DNA of 64,000 nucleotides from Holophagae bacterium (GTDB lineage: Bacteria; Acidobacteriota; Holophagae; Acanthopleuribacterales; Acanthopleuribacteraceae). The translations under genes and the position numbers were made by a program. Below the pieces are notes generated by a model that saw only the letters and a program-made list of their open reading frames with translations, was not told the origin of the DNA and searched no databases. Numbering within the stretch: position 1 is the stretch's first letter; every line of letters starts with the position of its first letter. Positions 7,793 to 16,844 of this stretch are shown in pieces. The stretch spans positions 62,001 to 126,000 of the forward strand of contig JAJCXM010000020.1 of assembly GCA_029263455.1 (NCBI GenBank), written 5' to 3'.

Positions 7793-9077
7793 GATGCTCT
7801 ACATAGGGAAGGAATAGGGTAAAAGTGCTGCCCTTGCCTAAGCCGTCGCTTTCTGCCCAGATTTGACCGCCCAACTCGTTTAGGATGCCTTTACAGAACG
7901 TGAGTCCTACGCCGATGCCGCGTGTCATGAATTCAAAGGTACCTGTCTTATGGTGTGTGTGGTCATGAACTTGATAAAAGTCGTCAAATATCTGATTGAT
8001 GTCATCTTTTTTTATACCAATTCCGGTATCAGACAGCGAGAAATACGCCCGTCCATCTTCAAACCAGGAACGGGCGGTCAATGTACCCCCGTCTCGCGTG
8101 TAGCACAAGGAGTTTTTTAATAGGTTAGAAAAAACTTGATCTAACATGCCTGAATCGCAAGTCACGGGCAGTGGTTGGTCGCTTAACATATTGACGAATT
8201 TTATCCCGCGCAAGCTCACGAAAATCGAATAACCTTGGTAGGCTTGTCTAAACACTTCATTGATGTCGATAACGGCCAAATCGTAAGGTATCTTCTTCTT
8301 TTCGATCCGAGAAAGATCGCTAATGCGGTCAATAAGGGTTGAGACTCTACCTAAACTCTGCACACAAATCTCAATCAGCCGTTTCTGTTCCTCATTGGTT
8401 TCGCCGACCATGCATCGTTCCAACACATCCAAATAACCAATTGACAGTGAAAGCGGCGTTCGCAACTCGTGAGAGGTGATGGCTACAATGTTCTCTTTGA
8501 GTTTGGTGATTCGTTTAAGCTCAAGGTTAGCGCTTTGGCTACGTTCATAGGCTTCCTTGATCTCCGACTTGCGTTGGGCCAGCTCGCGGTTGGTGGTCTC
8601 GAGTTCCTCTACCTTCTCGCGAAGTTGGTCTACGAGTGACGCGCTGAAATCACGTAACATTTTTGTTTTGTGGATGGGTTGCATGCCCGATCTGTCGCCC
8701 TCTAACAGGTCTTTTACGCGAGCAGCAAAACAATCGACGTCGATTGGCTTTTCAAGGATGCCGTCACAGCCCGAGGCTAAGGCGCGTTCTTGGTCTACTT
8801 TGGCGCGCTTGGAGGTCAAGGCCACGATGGGAATATTCTCCATGTTCTGCATCGACTTGAGCTTCATAGTTACGCCGAAGCCGTCCACGTAGGCTAGGTT
8901 GAGCTCAACCAGAATCATCGATGGCATCAGGTCAATTGCCTTTTTGATACCTTGTAAGCCGTCGGCCGCCGCTTCGACGGAAAAGCCTTCTGGCTCGAGT
9001 ATCTTCCTCACCAAGCGTTGATTGAAGTCATTACTGTCTATGTAAAGTATGGTTCGATTATTGCCGTTCTGGGTCAC
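7770..9077 (-). CDS. Hybrid histidine kinase with N-terminal receiver lacking the phospho-acceptor Asp
   Basis: A 435-residue soluble kinase. Residues 8-128 are receiver-like, but the phospho-acceptor position is Glu58 (ILVELNL) and the acidic pair is Asp14-Ser15; Lys110 is kept. A coiled coil (145-195) leads to the HisKA domain with His203 in SHELRTPLS, then a HATPase: N-box near 317-323, G1 SDTGIGI near 349-355, F-box FDDFYQV and G2 GIGVGL near 387-392. No membrane segments are seen. It follows tsaE with a four-base overlap and overlaps the response regulator gene, forming an operon. The catalytic core looks active; the receiver is probably locked or phosphorylation-independent. Confidence 0.88.
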   Translation of the reverse strand: MTQNGNNRTILYIDSNDFNQRLVRKILEPEGFSVEAAADGLQGIKKAIDLMPSMILVELNLAYVDGFGVTMKLKSMQNMENIPIVALTSKRAKVDQERALASGCDGILEKPIDVDCFAARVKDLLEGDRSGMQPIHKTKMLRDFSASLVDQLREKVEELETTNRELAQRKSEIKEAYERSQSANLELKRITKLKENIVAITSHELRTPLSLSIGYLDVLERCMVGETNEEQKRLIEICVQSLGRVSTLIDRISDLSRIEKKKIPYDLAVIDINEVFRQAYQGYSIFVSLRGIKFVNMLSDQPLPVTCDSGMLDQVFSNLLKNSLCYTRDGGTLTARSWFEDGRAYFSLSDTGIGIKKDDINQIFDDFYQVHDHTHHKTGTFEFMTRGIGVGLTFCKGILNELGGQIWAESDGLGKGSTFTLFLPYVEHHESVATA

Positions 9078-9532
9078 AGTTGATGCTCCGAAATGTGAAT
9101 ACGGCGCTGGTTTTCAGCGTCGTGGTTCTCAATCTGAACCAAGAACACGGGACCATCGAAGTGAATCAATGGCAATCTATCTGGCCACTCAATGGCAACG
9201 ACAGATCCAGATTCGAGGATTTCCTCCAAGTCCACACCATGCATTTGTTGGGGGTCAAGTCGGTACAAATCCAAATGGTAAAAGCCGTCGCCTACGTTGT
9301 AATAGTTGACGATGGTAAAGGTTGGTGAATCAACTTCCCACAGCTCTTGCATACCTAAAGCGGCACATAATGATCGGACAAAAGTGGTCTTTCCACTACC
9401 GAGCGTGCCATGAAGGAGAACGAGCGCGGGGCCGGTAAGTAAGCTTGCTAATTCGGCTGCGACGTTGGCGGTCGCCTCTAGTGAGTCGACGAGCGCGGTT
9501 ATGGGGAGAGTTGTTGTGGATACTTGATTCAT
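9074..9532 (-). CDS. tsaE: tRNA threonylcarbamoyladenosine biosynthesis ATPase TsaE
   Basis: A 152-residue P-loop ATPase that works with TsaB and TsaD to place threonylcarbamoyl on A37 of ANN-decoding tRNAs. Walker A is GTLGSGKT at 42-49; SPTFTIVNYY and FYHLDLYRL are family signatures, followed by the GVDLEEILESGSVVAIEWPDR stretch around the second acidic site (Walker B-like). It sits directly downstream of nnr, as it does in E. coli and many other bacteria, and shares four bases with the kinase gene downstream. Universal bacterial housekeeping gene; the identification is secure. Confidence 0.96.
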   Translation of the reverse strand: MNQVSTTTLPITALVDSLEATANVAAELASLLTGPALVLLHGTLGSGKTTFVRSLCAALGMQELWEVDSPTFTIVNYYNVGDGFYHLDLYRLDPQQMHGVDLEEILESGSVVAIEWPDRLPLIHFDGPVFLVQIENHDAENQRRIHISEHQL

Positions 9533-9598
9533 GATTCCGGCCGCAATACGATAGCGGCGGGATCCATTATACGCTTCCCTATTCGAGATACAAACAAT

Positions 9599-11035
9599 TC
9601 AAATTAAGCGTTTTAGATCTTCGACGATATCTTCAGCTAACATTGCGTGATCGGCATGCTGTTCCAACCAATGCTCCGCCGACAAGGCATGGCGCAGAAC
9701 GCTCAATAACACAGCGTCCTGAGTGGCGCATTCGCTTTGGGCCAGCATGGCGCCAATCATGCCCGCTAAGACATCGCCACTTCCGGCTGTGGCTAGCGCG
9801 GCATTGCCCGGCGTGCAGACATAAATGCTGCCGTCAGGCGCACTGATAATTGTGCGGAATCCTTTGAGAACGATCCAAGTATCTGGGAACATCTGCCTCA
9901 ATGCGTGACTGGAGGCAAGTCGACGTGCCTGGATCTCTTGGCCCTGAAGTCCAAGTAATTGGGCTGCTTCGCCAGGATGCGGTGTTACGACAAATTGACG
10001 ACCACGATCTTTGGGTCTGTTCGCAAGGAGAGCTAGTCCGTCTGCGTCCCAAACAACGCGCGCCCTCCCTAAAGTCGTGTTGGCCAGCCATTCCTGGGCG
10101 AGCTGACCTCGAGAAAGACCGGGCCCGATCACAACGGCTGAGAAGGCGTCCAGTCGCTTCTCGCTTCCCGTCATCACGGAGTCGTGATGGAAACGCCCAC
10201 TACCGGGATGAGGCGACATGATCGTCACTTTTCCGGCCCCAAATCGTAGTGCAGCCATGGCTGTCAAGTTGGCGGCGCCTTCCATGCCAGGGAAGCCGCC
10301 GACGACGGCAAGGCTACCGAAAGTGCCCTTGTGACTGTTGGGCGGACGTGGATCTCGGTGATAGTCCGTACGTTGAAGCGCAAAGGCTTTTTGTTGATGA
10401 CTGTCAGGAAACCTAATTCCAATATCACGAGTGACGATGTCGCCACATGCCAAACAGGCGGGCGTGATCACGTGCGCGAACTTTAGTGTCTGGAAAGTTA
10501 CGGTCAAGCGCGCAACCACATGCTCGCCCATCAGCTCTCCATGATCAGCACATAAACCTGATGGCATATCAACAGATAGGACGGGCGCCCTGTGTTGATT
10601 AATCTGATGGATTAATTCAATGACCGGTCCTTTTAATGCGCTCTTCAAACCGACACCGACCAAGGCATCAATGATCCAAGTGACCGTGCTTGGAATCTCG
10701 AATCCCCGCGTATGGTCAATAAGGTTACGTGGACAATTCGACTCGCACAGGATTTTGAAGTGGTGGGCGGCTTCGTCTTTAACTTCGTCCTTGAGATAAT
10801 GGACGTGCACTTTGAATCCAGATTGGTGCAGGATTCTGGCCATGGCAAAGCCATCACCGCCATTATTGCCTCCTCCGCAGAAGACAGCGATGTGTTCGCG
10901 TTGACCCAAATGAGGCATGAGTTCATCGACACAAGCCTGGGCGGCCCGTTCCATTAGCAGCTCGCCGCTTAACCCTTGATCGATCGTGTATTTGTCCGCT
11001 CGGGTCATTTCTGCGGCTGAAACAATCGCCTTCAT
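9599..11035 (-). CDS. nnr: Bifunctional NAD(P)H-hydrate epimerase / ADP-dependent dehydratase
   Basis: A 478-residue metabolite-repair enzyme. The N-terminal half (about 1-215) is the YjeF_N epimerase, with FCGGGNNGGDGF near 52-63 binding the damaged nucleotide. The C-terminal half (about 225-478) is the carbohydrate-kinase-like dehydratase: SHKGTFG, VVIGPGLSRG, VTPHPGEAAQLLG and the catalytic region NAALATAGSGDVLAGM. Together they convert S- and R-NAD(P)HX back to NAD(P)H using ADP or ATP. It is the first gene of a minus-strand operon with tsaE and a two-component pair. GAGGTAGG lies before its ATG. Confidence 0.96.
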   Translation of the reverse strand: MKAIVSAAEMTRADKYTIDQGLSGELLMERAAQACVDELMPHLGQREHIAVFCGGGNNGGDGFAMARILHQSGFKVHVHYLKDEVKDEAAHHFKILCESNCPRNLIDHTRGFEIPSTVTWIIDALVGVGLKSALKGPVIELIHQINQHRAPVLSVDMPSGLCADHGELMGEHVVARLTVTFQTLKFAHVITPACLACGDIVTRDIGIRFPDSHQQKAFALQRTDYHRDPRPPNSHKGTFGSLAVVGGFPGMEGAANLTAMAALRFGAGKVTIMSPHPGSGRFHHDSVMTGSEKRLDAFSAVVIGPGLSRGQLAQEWLANTTLGRARVVWDADGLALLANRPKDRGRQFVVTPHPGEAAQLLGLQGQEIQARRLASSHALRQMFPDTWIVLKGFRTIISAPDGSIYVCTPGNAALATAGSGDVLAGMIGAMLAQSECATQDAVLLSVLRHALSAEHWLEQHADHAMLAEDIVEDLKRLI

Positions 11036-11062
11036 CTGACCTACCTCGTCATGGCACTCGCA

Positions 11063-11072
11063 ATGCTATCAT
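11063..11072. promoter_or_regulatory. Possible symmetric -10 element serving both directions
   Basis: The decamer ATGCTATCAT reads as extended -10 TGCTATCAT on the plus strand and TGATAGCAT on the minus strand. It lies between the divergent nnr and inositol-phosphatase genes, at a suitable distance upstream of nnr and of a TTG start at 11098. No good -35 is visible on either side. Divergent initiation from symmetric -10 elements is known in bacteria; here it is only suggested by sequence. Confidence 0.35.
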
Positions 11073-11097
11073 GATGTTTTTTAGAGGGATAACTAAC

Positions 11098-11877
11098 TTG
11101 GATCATGAACGAATCGCATTGGGCACCAGCGTTGTCCGCGAAGCTGGAAGCTGCATAAAAGCGCTATTCGAAAAGGGTGTTCAGACGCGAGAAAAAGATG
11201 GACCCTTGAATTTGGTAACACAAGCTGACCTGCGCGCGGAAGCGCTGATTACCAGTGGCATTCTTGGCAAATTCCCGCATGACACGATCATGGCAGAAGA
11301 GGGCAGCTCCGTCTTGGGCAGCACAGGCGTGCGCTGGATCGTCGATCCTTTGGATGGAACGACCAATTTTGCACACGGACTGCCGCATTTCGCCGTGTCG
11401 CTGGCGTTAGAGATTGAGAACGAGATTGTCGCAGGCTGGGTTTTTGAGCCTATTCGCGGTGAAATGTTCCACGCCCAGCTAGGGCAAGGATGCACCCTGA
11501 ATGGGAAACCGATCTCGGTCACAAAACGGAGCTGTCTCAGCGACTGTTTGACTGTTTCCGGGTTTTCATATGACCGGCGGCAGAGGGTTGACGTCTTACT
11601 GGATCGCGTGAAACGTGCCCTGATGGTAACCCGAGGGTTTCGTCGCTTTGGCTCAGCATCGTTAGATATGGCTTATGTCGCCGCTGGCCGCTTTGATATC
11701 TATTGGGAAGATGGATTGCAGGTCTGGGATTTGGCTGGAGGGTCCATCATCGTTACCGAGGCGGGCGGTGCCTTATGTAGTTTGGATGGATCGCCGTTTG
11801 ATTTGAACAGCGGAGAGGTTATCGCCGCCCATGGCCCAATCGCTCTAGAATTTGTCGCGGCCCTGGCGAAACCATGA
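11098..11877 (+). CDS. suhB: Inositol-1-monophosphatase family phosphatase
   Basis: A 259-residue Mg-dependent phosphatase. It holds the metal-binding motifs of the family: AEEGS (first Glu), WIVDPLDGTTNFAHG (Asp-x-Asp-Gly) and LQVWDLAGG (last Asp), followed by VTEAGG. The first residues from TTG 11098 align with SuhB-type starts, and AGAGGG lies nine bases upstream; in-frame ATGs at 11071 and 11074 have no Shine-Dalgarno and overlap the probable -10. Activity on inositol phosphates or related sugar phosphates is expected. The next gene begins within its stop codon (ATGA). A second family member, cysQ, lies at 25510-26331. Confidence 0.88.
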   Translation: MDHERIALGTSVVREAGSCIKALFEKGVQTREKDGPLNLVTQADLRAEALITSGILGKFPHDTIMAEEGSSVLGSTGVRWIVDPLDGTTNFAHGLPHFAVSLALEIENEIVAGWVFEPIRGEMFHAQLGQGCTLNGKPISVTKRSCLSDCLTVSGFSYDRRQRVDVLLDRVKRALMVTRGFRRFGSASLDMAYVAAGRFDIYWEDGLQVWDLAGGSIIVTEAGGALCSLDGSPFDLNSGEVIAAHGPIALEFVAALAKP

Positions 11878-13241
11878 ATTTTGCTGCCGCCATCATTATG
11901 TTGGGTCTCGCGTTACAGCCAAATAATGGTCCCAGGTCAGCACGCCACGCAAACTATGATCTGGTGTTTAGACGGGATCCGGCTCTTGGTTTCGTGGATG
12001 TGGCGATCACCTTGCGGCTAAGTTTTTTCCACACATCGGGAAAGTCTGTCGAACATCTCTACTTCGGTATGAACCCGACAGGATCGACCAAGGATGTCCG
12101 CCAGTTGCGGATATCGGATGTCATGGTTGATAACCATTCGGCGACGATGAAGCCGGTTAACCCCGTTACATTGCATCGTCTGGATTTGCCTAACACACTT
12201 TTCCCGGGCCATATTGCGACGATTAATTATCAGGTGAGTTATCAAATAGACCCATTCGACAGCCAATCTCATTTGAGTAACTTCTTTCCGTTACTAACGG
12301 ACCCCGTCAGTGATGATCCTTTGCGGGCCAAACATCCTTTTGCGAGTTTCCGGGTAAGGTTCGAGCAGCCTCCATCCCGCACCATGCATACGACCATGAC
12401 TTGGCTGGATACCTTAGGGTGTTGGCGTGAAGACGACGTAACCGACATCGGATTTGTGTTTGGGCCGCTGAAGAATGAAGCAAGGATCTGGATGAATTCG
12501 GTGGAACGATTGCAGCAATCGGCTCGTGTGTCTGGGCTACCGCTGTTGCGGTCGTCGATGTTGACAGTAGGTGGCGAATTGGCGCCACGCGGAGGTATCG
12601 TATTTGTCTCAAAAGAAGACGAGCTTACGGATTACTTTTGCCAAGCTATCCTGGACAGTTACGGAATTGACGGCGATGGGCGAACACGGGACGCCTTGAG
12701 GCAAGTGTTCTTCGGTGAATCTGCCACGTCTTACCAAAGCCATTTGGCGCGTTTCGTGGCCAATAGCGAAGAGGTTCCTGATTCCCCGTTGCAGGCGTTA
12801 TTGGAAACGCTTAGCCCTGATGACTTTTCGCATTGGTCACAGTTAGCCTGTTTAGGAAGGCTGCAGTGGCTGAGCACCAATCAGTGGGTAACGCAATTGG
12901 GTTTTGTGGCCAACGCCATAAGAGATGCGGATATCGGTGTTGAATATCAACAAATGGCTAACGGACAACTGCGGTATCGTTTCGTGTGGGAAAACGCAAA
13001 GTCAGGCGCCTATGTCCTGGTGAGGAATGCAAGCCAAGAGTGGACGTGTCTGCGGTTGTTAGAATCAATGGGTGAAATCTGGCACGATGAGCAACAACCG
13101 ATCGTCGAGTTAAAGGTCGCCTGGGATACAGATGATTCACGCAAGCTGCCTGTTCCCGAATCGCTCATGAAACGGCACGCGGCCCGACAAACAGAATACG
13201 AATTCTTGCGGAAATGGATTCTAAGCGGCTCTTTATTATGA
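11874..13241 (+). CDS. Exported protein with M1-peptidase-like N-terminal beta domain, no peptidase site
   Basis: A 455-residue protein with a short hydrophobic signal-like start. Residues 25-140 resemble the N-terminal saddle domain of M1 aminopeptidases: YDLVFRRDPALGFVDVAITL, a VMVDNHSATMK strand, and LPNTLFPGHIATINYQVSY. The rest lacks HExxH or any other metal motif, so it is not a working M1 enzyme. The C-terminal half (about 250-455) is unassigned and mixed alpha/beta. It overlaps suhB and the following membrane gene by four bases each, so all three are probably one operon. Function unknown. Confidence 0.7.
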   Translation: MNFAAAIIMLGLALQPNNGPRSARHANYDLVFRRDPALGFVDVAITLRLSFFHTSGKSVEHLYFGMNPTGSTKDVRQLRISDVMVDNHSATMKPVNPVTLHRLDLPNTLFPGHIATINYQVSYQIDPFDSQSHLSNFFPLLTDPVSDDPLRAKHPFASFRVRFEQPPSRTMHTTMTWLDTLGCWREDDVTDIGFVFGPLKNEARIWMNSVERLQQSARVSGLPLLRSSMLTVGGELAPRGGIVFVSKEDELTDYFCQAILDSYGIDGDGRTRDALRQVFFGESATSYQSHLARFVANSEEVPDSPLQALLETLSPDDFSHWSQLACLGRLQWLSTNQWVTQLGFVANAIRDADIGVEYQQMANGQLRYRFVWENAKSGAYVLVRNASQEWTCLRLLESMGEIWHDEQQPIVELKVAWDTDDSRKLPVPESLMKRHAARQTEYEFLRKWILSGSLL

Positions 13242-13795
13242 CTCGTATCTTTTTGTGGATTGCCTGTTCGTCGTCGGCTTGTTTGGCGATTCACTATTTG
13301 ACCCTTTGGATGGGTATATTTGAATATGCGATATGGGCATTCATAACCATATCGCTTGTCTTTCGACTGCTGATTTTGAGCGAGTTCTTGGGGCAAGCAT
13401 ATTCGGTCTTGTCTGTGGCCGCACTACTGGTGACGGCTGGTTTCTTCAAGACTGTTTGGGATATTGTTGACTTTCACCTAACCTCAATATTTCTTGTGCT
13501 GGCATTATTGACCGTCCTGCGAATGGTCGATTATTGGCTCTCTTGTGTTTGGTATCGCGGAACCTGGTTTGTGCCGGGCCGATTGCGCATTGTCCTAGCT
13601 GCATCGCTACTTTTGGCTCTGTTCGCGTGTTTAGTGACACTAGGCACGCTTCATTCAACCATGGACGGAGCGTGGCTGACCAAGCTAGGTCGTTGTTTGC
13701 TGTTGTGGATGATCTACAGCTTGGATATGTGGGCTGCAACTGGCGTTCTACGGCTGTTCACTAAGCAATTGTGTCCGTCCGTTCGCCGTCATTAG
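13238..13795 (+). CDS. Multi-pass membrane protein of unknown function
   Basis: About 185 residues with five or six hydrophobic helices and few charged residues. The ATG at 13238 is chosen because it overlaps the stop of the preceding gene by ATGA; an upstream ATG at 13214 would add eight polar residues. No family motif is recognised. It closes the suhB operon and is convergent with the cobalamin adenosyltransferase gene ten bases away. Confidence 0.65.
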   Translation: MTRIFLWIACSSSACLAIHYLTLWMGIFEYAIWAFITISLVFRLLILSEFLGQAYSVLSVAALLVTAGFFKTVWDIVDFHLTSIFLVLALLTVLRMVDYWLSCVWYRGTWFVPGRLRIVLAASLLLALFACLVTLGTLHSTMDGAWLTKLGRCLLLWMIYSLDMWAATGVLRLFTKQLCPSVRRH

Positions 13796-13805
13796 GACCT
13801 AATCG

Positions 13806-14417
13806 TTAGTGATTAGGCTGCCACAGAATCTCGATACATCCCATTTGTTGATTAGCCCATCGGCTCCACACAAAAAATGCGTCGCTTAAGCGGTTCAGGT
13901 ATTTAAGCGAGTCGTTATCGACAGATCCCTGTTCAGACAAGCGGATCAAGTCTCGTTCCGCGCGGCGACAGACGGTTCGACACACATGCAATTGAGCATT
14001 TAGTTGGCAGCCACCCGGTAGCACAAATGAGCGTAAAGGCGCTAAGGATTTTGTGCGAGCGTCCATGTCCTGTTCAAGATGTTCGATGTCGGATTCTCGT
14101 ATCCGTGGTTGCTGCTCACCTACATCCTCGGGCAGTGTGGCAAGGATAGATCCTAGATTGAAAAGCTCGTGTTGAATACGCAGCATTGTTTGATCAAAGG
14201 CCACTTTTTCCGGTCCATCTGGTAACTCTAAACGCGCAAACTCACGGGTTAATCCGACGTGGGCGTTTAGCTCATCAACGGTGCCATAGGTTTCTAAACG
14301 CAAGTCCGATTTTGCGACTTTTTGTCCGCCTACTAAGCGTGTCATGCCCTGGTCTCCTGACCGGGTATACACCTTGTTGATAGCTAGGTTTGGATCTCTA
14401 AAGTCTGAATCGGACAA
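13806..14417 (-). CDS. Cob(I)yrinic acid a,c-diamide adenosyltransferase, PduO type
   Basis: A 203-residue ATP:corrinoid adenosyltransferase making coenzyme B12 from cob(I)alamin. Diagnostic features are YTRSGDQGMTRL near the start (P-loop-like ATP contact), the YGTVDELNAHVGL helix, SFVLPGGCQLNAQLHVCRTVCRRAER, and LKYLNRLSDAFFVWSRW at the end. Length fits the family. Its presence implies an adenosylcobalamin-dependent enzyme; methylmalonyl-CoA epimerase encoded at 38321-38719 makes methylmalonyl-CoA mutase the likely consumer. It stands alone between convergent and co-directional neighbours. Confidence 0.95.
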   Translation of the reverse strand: MSDSDFRDPNLAINKVYTRSGDQGMTRLVGGQKVAKSDLRLETYGTVDELNAHVGLTREFARLELPDGPEKVAFDQTMLRIQHELFNLGSILATLPEDVGEQQPRIRESDIEHLEQDMDARTKSLAPLRSFVLPGGCQLNAQLHVCRTVCRRAERDLIRLSEQGSVDNDSLKYLNRLSDAFFVWSRWANQQMGCIEILWQPNH

Positions 14418-14454
14418 GCGACACCTCAGGTATCAACCTAACATTGCTGGCAGC

Positions 14455-14486
14455 AAAAAAGAAGGGCGCCTTTTTGGGGCGCCCTT
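14455..14486 (-). terminator. Rho-independent terminator of the EF-G gene
   Basis: Stem AAGGGCGCC (14462-14470) pairs with GGCGCCCTT (14478-14486) around a seven-base loop. Read on the minus strand it is followed by CTTTTTT at 14461-14455. It lies 23 bases past the EF-G stop codon. Confidence 0.9.
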
Positions 14487-14509
14487 AGAAAATCTATATA
14501 TTGATAGAT

Positions 14510-16597
14510 CTAGTTTTTGCGGCGATCGGCTCGTTCTTCCATGACTTTTTCTTGAACCGTTGAAGGGGCTGGTTCGTATTTTTCAAATTCCATGGTGAAC
14601 GTGGCCTTGCCAGCTGTGAGACTTCGAAGTTCGGTCGAATACCCAAACATTTCAGATAAAGGTACTGATGCAATGACGATGCAGGAACCATCAGCTTGAG
14701 AATCAATGCCGTTGATAATGCCGCGACGTGATGAGATAGAACCAACGGCACTACCTTGATACTCGGCTGGCGTTTCGACGTCCACCTTCATGATTGGCTC
14801 AAGTAGGACGGGTTTTGCTTTCGAAATGGCTTGTTTCATGGCAAAACGTGCCGCTGTCCTAAAGGCATTTTCAGATGAATCGACATCGTGATACTTACCG
14901 TCATTGAGGTTAACGCCAACTTTCACCATGGGGTATCCGGCTAAAGGGCCTTCATCCATGATGTCGTTGAAGCCTTTTTGACAGGCGGCAATGTATTCGG
15001 TGGGGATGTTCCCGCCTTTAATGTTATTGACGAACTTAAAGTTATCTTCATCGTCCGATTCCAACGGGAAGATTGAACCCACCACCTGACCAAATTGGCC
15101 GGATCCACCCGTCTGCTTCTTGTGGGTGTAGTCATAGTCGGCGGAGCGCTTGATGGTTTCGCGATAGTTCACTTGGGGTGCGCCCACTTCAACTTCAGCT
15201 TTGTACTCACGGCGCATGCGTTCTACGTAAACTTCAAGGTGCAATTCGCCCATACCCGAAACTTGGGTCTCGCCGGACTCTTCGTCCACGCGAACGCGGA
15301 AGGTAGGATCTTCGCGCATAAAGCGGTTGAGCGCTTTGGACATTCGCGTACTTGACTCGTTGTCCTTGGGTACGATGGCCAGTGAAATCACCGGCTCAGG
15401 GACAAAAATGGATTCGCAGGCGTAATTAATGGAATCCGCACAGAAGGTATCACCGGAGGCGCAGTCCACACCGATCATGGCAATTATATCGCCCGCACCG
15501 GCGGAATCAATATTTTCGCGATCGTTGGCATGCATGCGCACGATACGACCGATACGTACTTTCTTGCCAGTCCGCGTATTGATGATGGTCTCACCCTTTT
15601 TGAGTGTACCTTGATAGATTCGGGTGTAGGTCAACTGACCAAACTGTTCGTCGGTGATTTTGAAAGCCATACAGCAGAGAGGCTTGTCGCTGACTGGCAC
15701 GAGTTCAACTTTTGTATCATCGTCTAGATTGGTTGCTGTCAGGTTCGTCGCGTCAACAGGACTTGGCAAGTAACGAATAATCGCGTCCAATAGCTTCTGC
15801 ACGCCTTTGTTCTTAAAGGCGGAACCCATAAATACAGGAACCATTTCAAGGGAGTTAACACCCTTCTTTGCTGCCGTATGAATTAATTCTTCACTTGGCT
15901 CGCCGCCTTCTAATACGAGTTCCATCAGGTTATCGTCGAAATCGGCAAGGCCTTCCAACATTTCCTCACGACGCTTCTGTGCGTCTGCAAGTAATGCGGC
16001 TGGAATATCGGCTTCCCGTACGGTATCGCCACGCTCGCCTTCAAAATAGTAGGCTCTCATGGTGACGAGATCGATCACGCCTTCGAAATTTTCTTCGGAC
16101 CCGATTGGGACCTGCATAGCGACGGGATTGAGGTTGAGTTTTTCGCGCAATTCGCGCATACCTTTACGGTAATCGGCGCCTGTGCGGTCCATCTTATTAA
16201 TGAACACTAACCTGGGAACCTTGTAACGTTTCATCTGGCGATCCACCGTAATGGACTGCGATTGCACGCCACCGACAGAGCAAAGGACCAAGATGGCACC
16301 GTCTAATACACGCAAGGATCGTTCTACTTCAACGGTGAAGTCAACGTGTCCGGGCGTATCAATAATATTGATCTTTTTGTCGGCCCAGTAAACTGTGGTC
16401 GCGGCTGAGGTAATGGTAATGCCGCGTTCTTTCTCGAGTTCCATGTGGTCCATGGTTGCGCCAGAGCCGCCGCCTCGAACCTCTTCAATCTTGTGAATCT
16501 TGCCGGCGTAAAAGAGAACGCGCTCGGTCAAGGTCGTTTTTCCGCTGTCGATATGGGCAGAAATTCCGATATTTCGTGTGTTGGCTACTTCACTCAT
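14510..16597 (-). CDS. fusA: Translation elongation factor G, spd/mitochondrial-like type
   Basis: A 695-residue ribosomal translocase GTPase. G1 is [10 protein letters not shown]2/G3 region [11 protein letters not shown] and [10 protein letters not shown]4 NKMD; domains II-V follow with [40 protein letters not shown]. The Ser in HIDSGKTT, the HKIEEVRGG...[16 protein letters not shown] stretch and [25 protein letters not shown] resemble mitochondrial EF-G1 and its bacterial spd relatives rather than canonical EF-G (HIDAGKTT). It is not in an rpsL-rpsG-tuf cluster. A terminator follows it and a long leader precedes it. Whether a second EF-G exists elsewhere cannot be seen here. Confidence 0.95.
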   Translation of the reverse strand: MSEVANTRNIGISAHIDSGKTTLTERVLFYAGKIHKIEEVRGGGSGATMDHMELEKERGITITSAATTVYWADKKINIIDTPGHVDFTVEVERSLRVLDGAILVLCSVGGVQSQSITVDRQMKRYKVPRLVFINKMDRTGADYRKGMRELREKLNLNPVAMQVPIGSEENFEGVIDLVTMRAYYFEGERGDTVREADIPAALLADAQKRREEMLEGLADFDDNLMELVLEGGEPSEELIHTAAKKGVNSLEMVPVFMGSAFKNKGVQKLLDAIIRYLPSPVDATNLTATNLDDDTKVELVPVSDKPLCCMAFKITDEQFGQLTYTRIYQGTLKKGETIINTRTGKKVRIGRIVRMHANDRENIDSAGAGDIIAMIGVDCASGDTFCADSINYACESIFVPEPVISLAIVPKDNESSTRMSKALNRFMREDPTFRVRVDEESGETQVSGMGELHLEVYVERMRREYKAEVEVGAPQVNYRETIKRSADYDYTHKKQTGGSGQFGQVVGSIFPLESDDEDNFKFVNNIKGGNIPTEYIAACQKGFNDIMDEGPLAGYPMVKVGVNLNDGKYHDVDSSENAFRTAARFAMKQAISKAKPVLLEPIMKVDVETPAEYQGSAVGSISSRRGIINGIDSQADGSCIVIASVPLSEMFGYSTELRSLTAGKATFTMEFEKYEPAPSTVQEKVMEERADRRKN

Positions 16598-16641
16598 GGC
16601 AGTAAGACCCTTTACTCAGTCGTGTTGTTGCGGTACTTGGT

Positions 16642-16719
16642 AGGCTTGTCTCAATCAAACCGGACAATAGAAGAAAGGTAGATTAGCGATCGGCGTTTGT
16701 TCCGGTTTGTCTCAAGCCT
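16642..16719 (-). repeat. Imperfect inverted repeat in the EF-G leader
   Basis: The left arm, 16642-16667, contains AGGCTTG and CAAACCGG. The right arm, 16698-16719, contains CCGGTTTG and CAAGCCT. The arms pair with small bulges around a loop of about 30 bases. It lies 45-120 bases upstream of the EF-G start. It could be an untranslated-leader stem or a pair of inverted binding sites. Confidence 0.5.
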
Positions 16720-16815
16720 CCAGTCACATAGACTTCCGAACGATACATGAAGCCTATTCAAAAAACAAGCTTTTCTCGCAAGAAAATGACGAGGCGATCT
16801 AAGCGGTTAAGTTCA

Positions 16816-16844
16816 TTGACGCTCTTGCATCTTCATGATAGTTT
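16816..16844 (+). promoter_or_regulatory. Promoter of the 1111-residue TPR protein
   Basis: TTGACG (16816-16821), 17-base spacer, TAGTTT (16839-16844), with TG one base before the -10. Transcription would start near 16851, giving a leader of about 70 bases. Confidence 0.55.
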
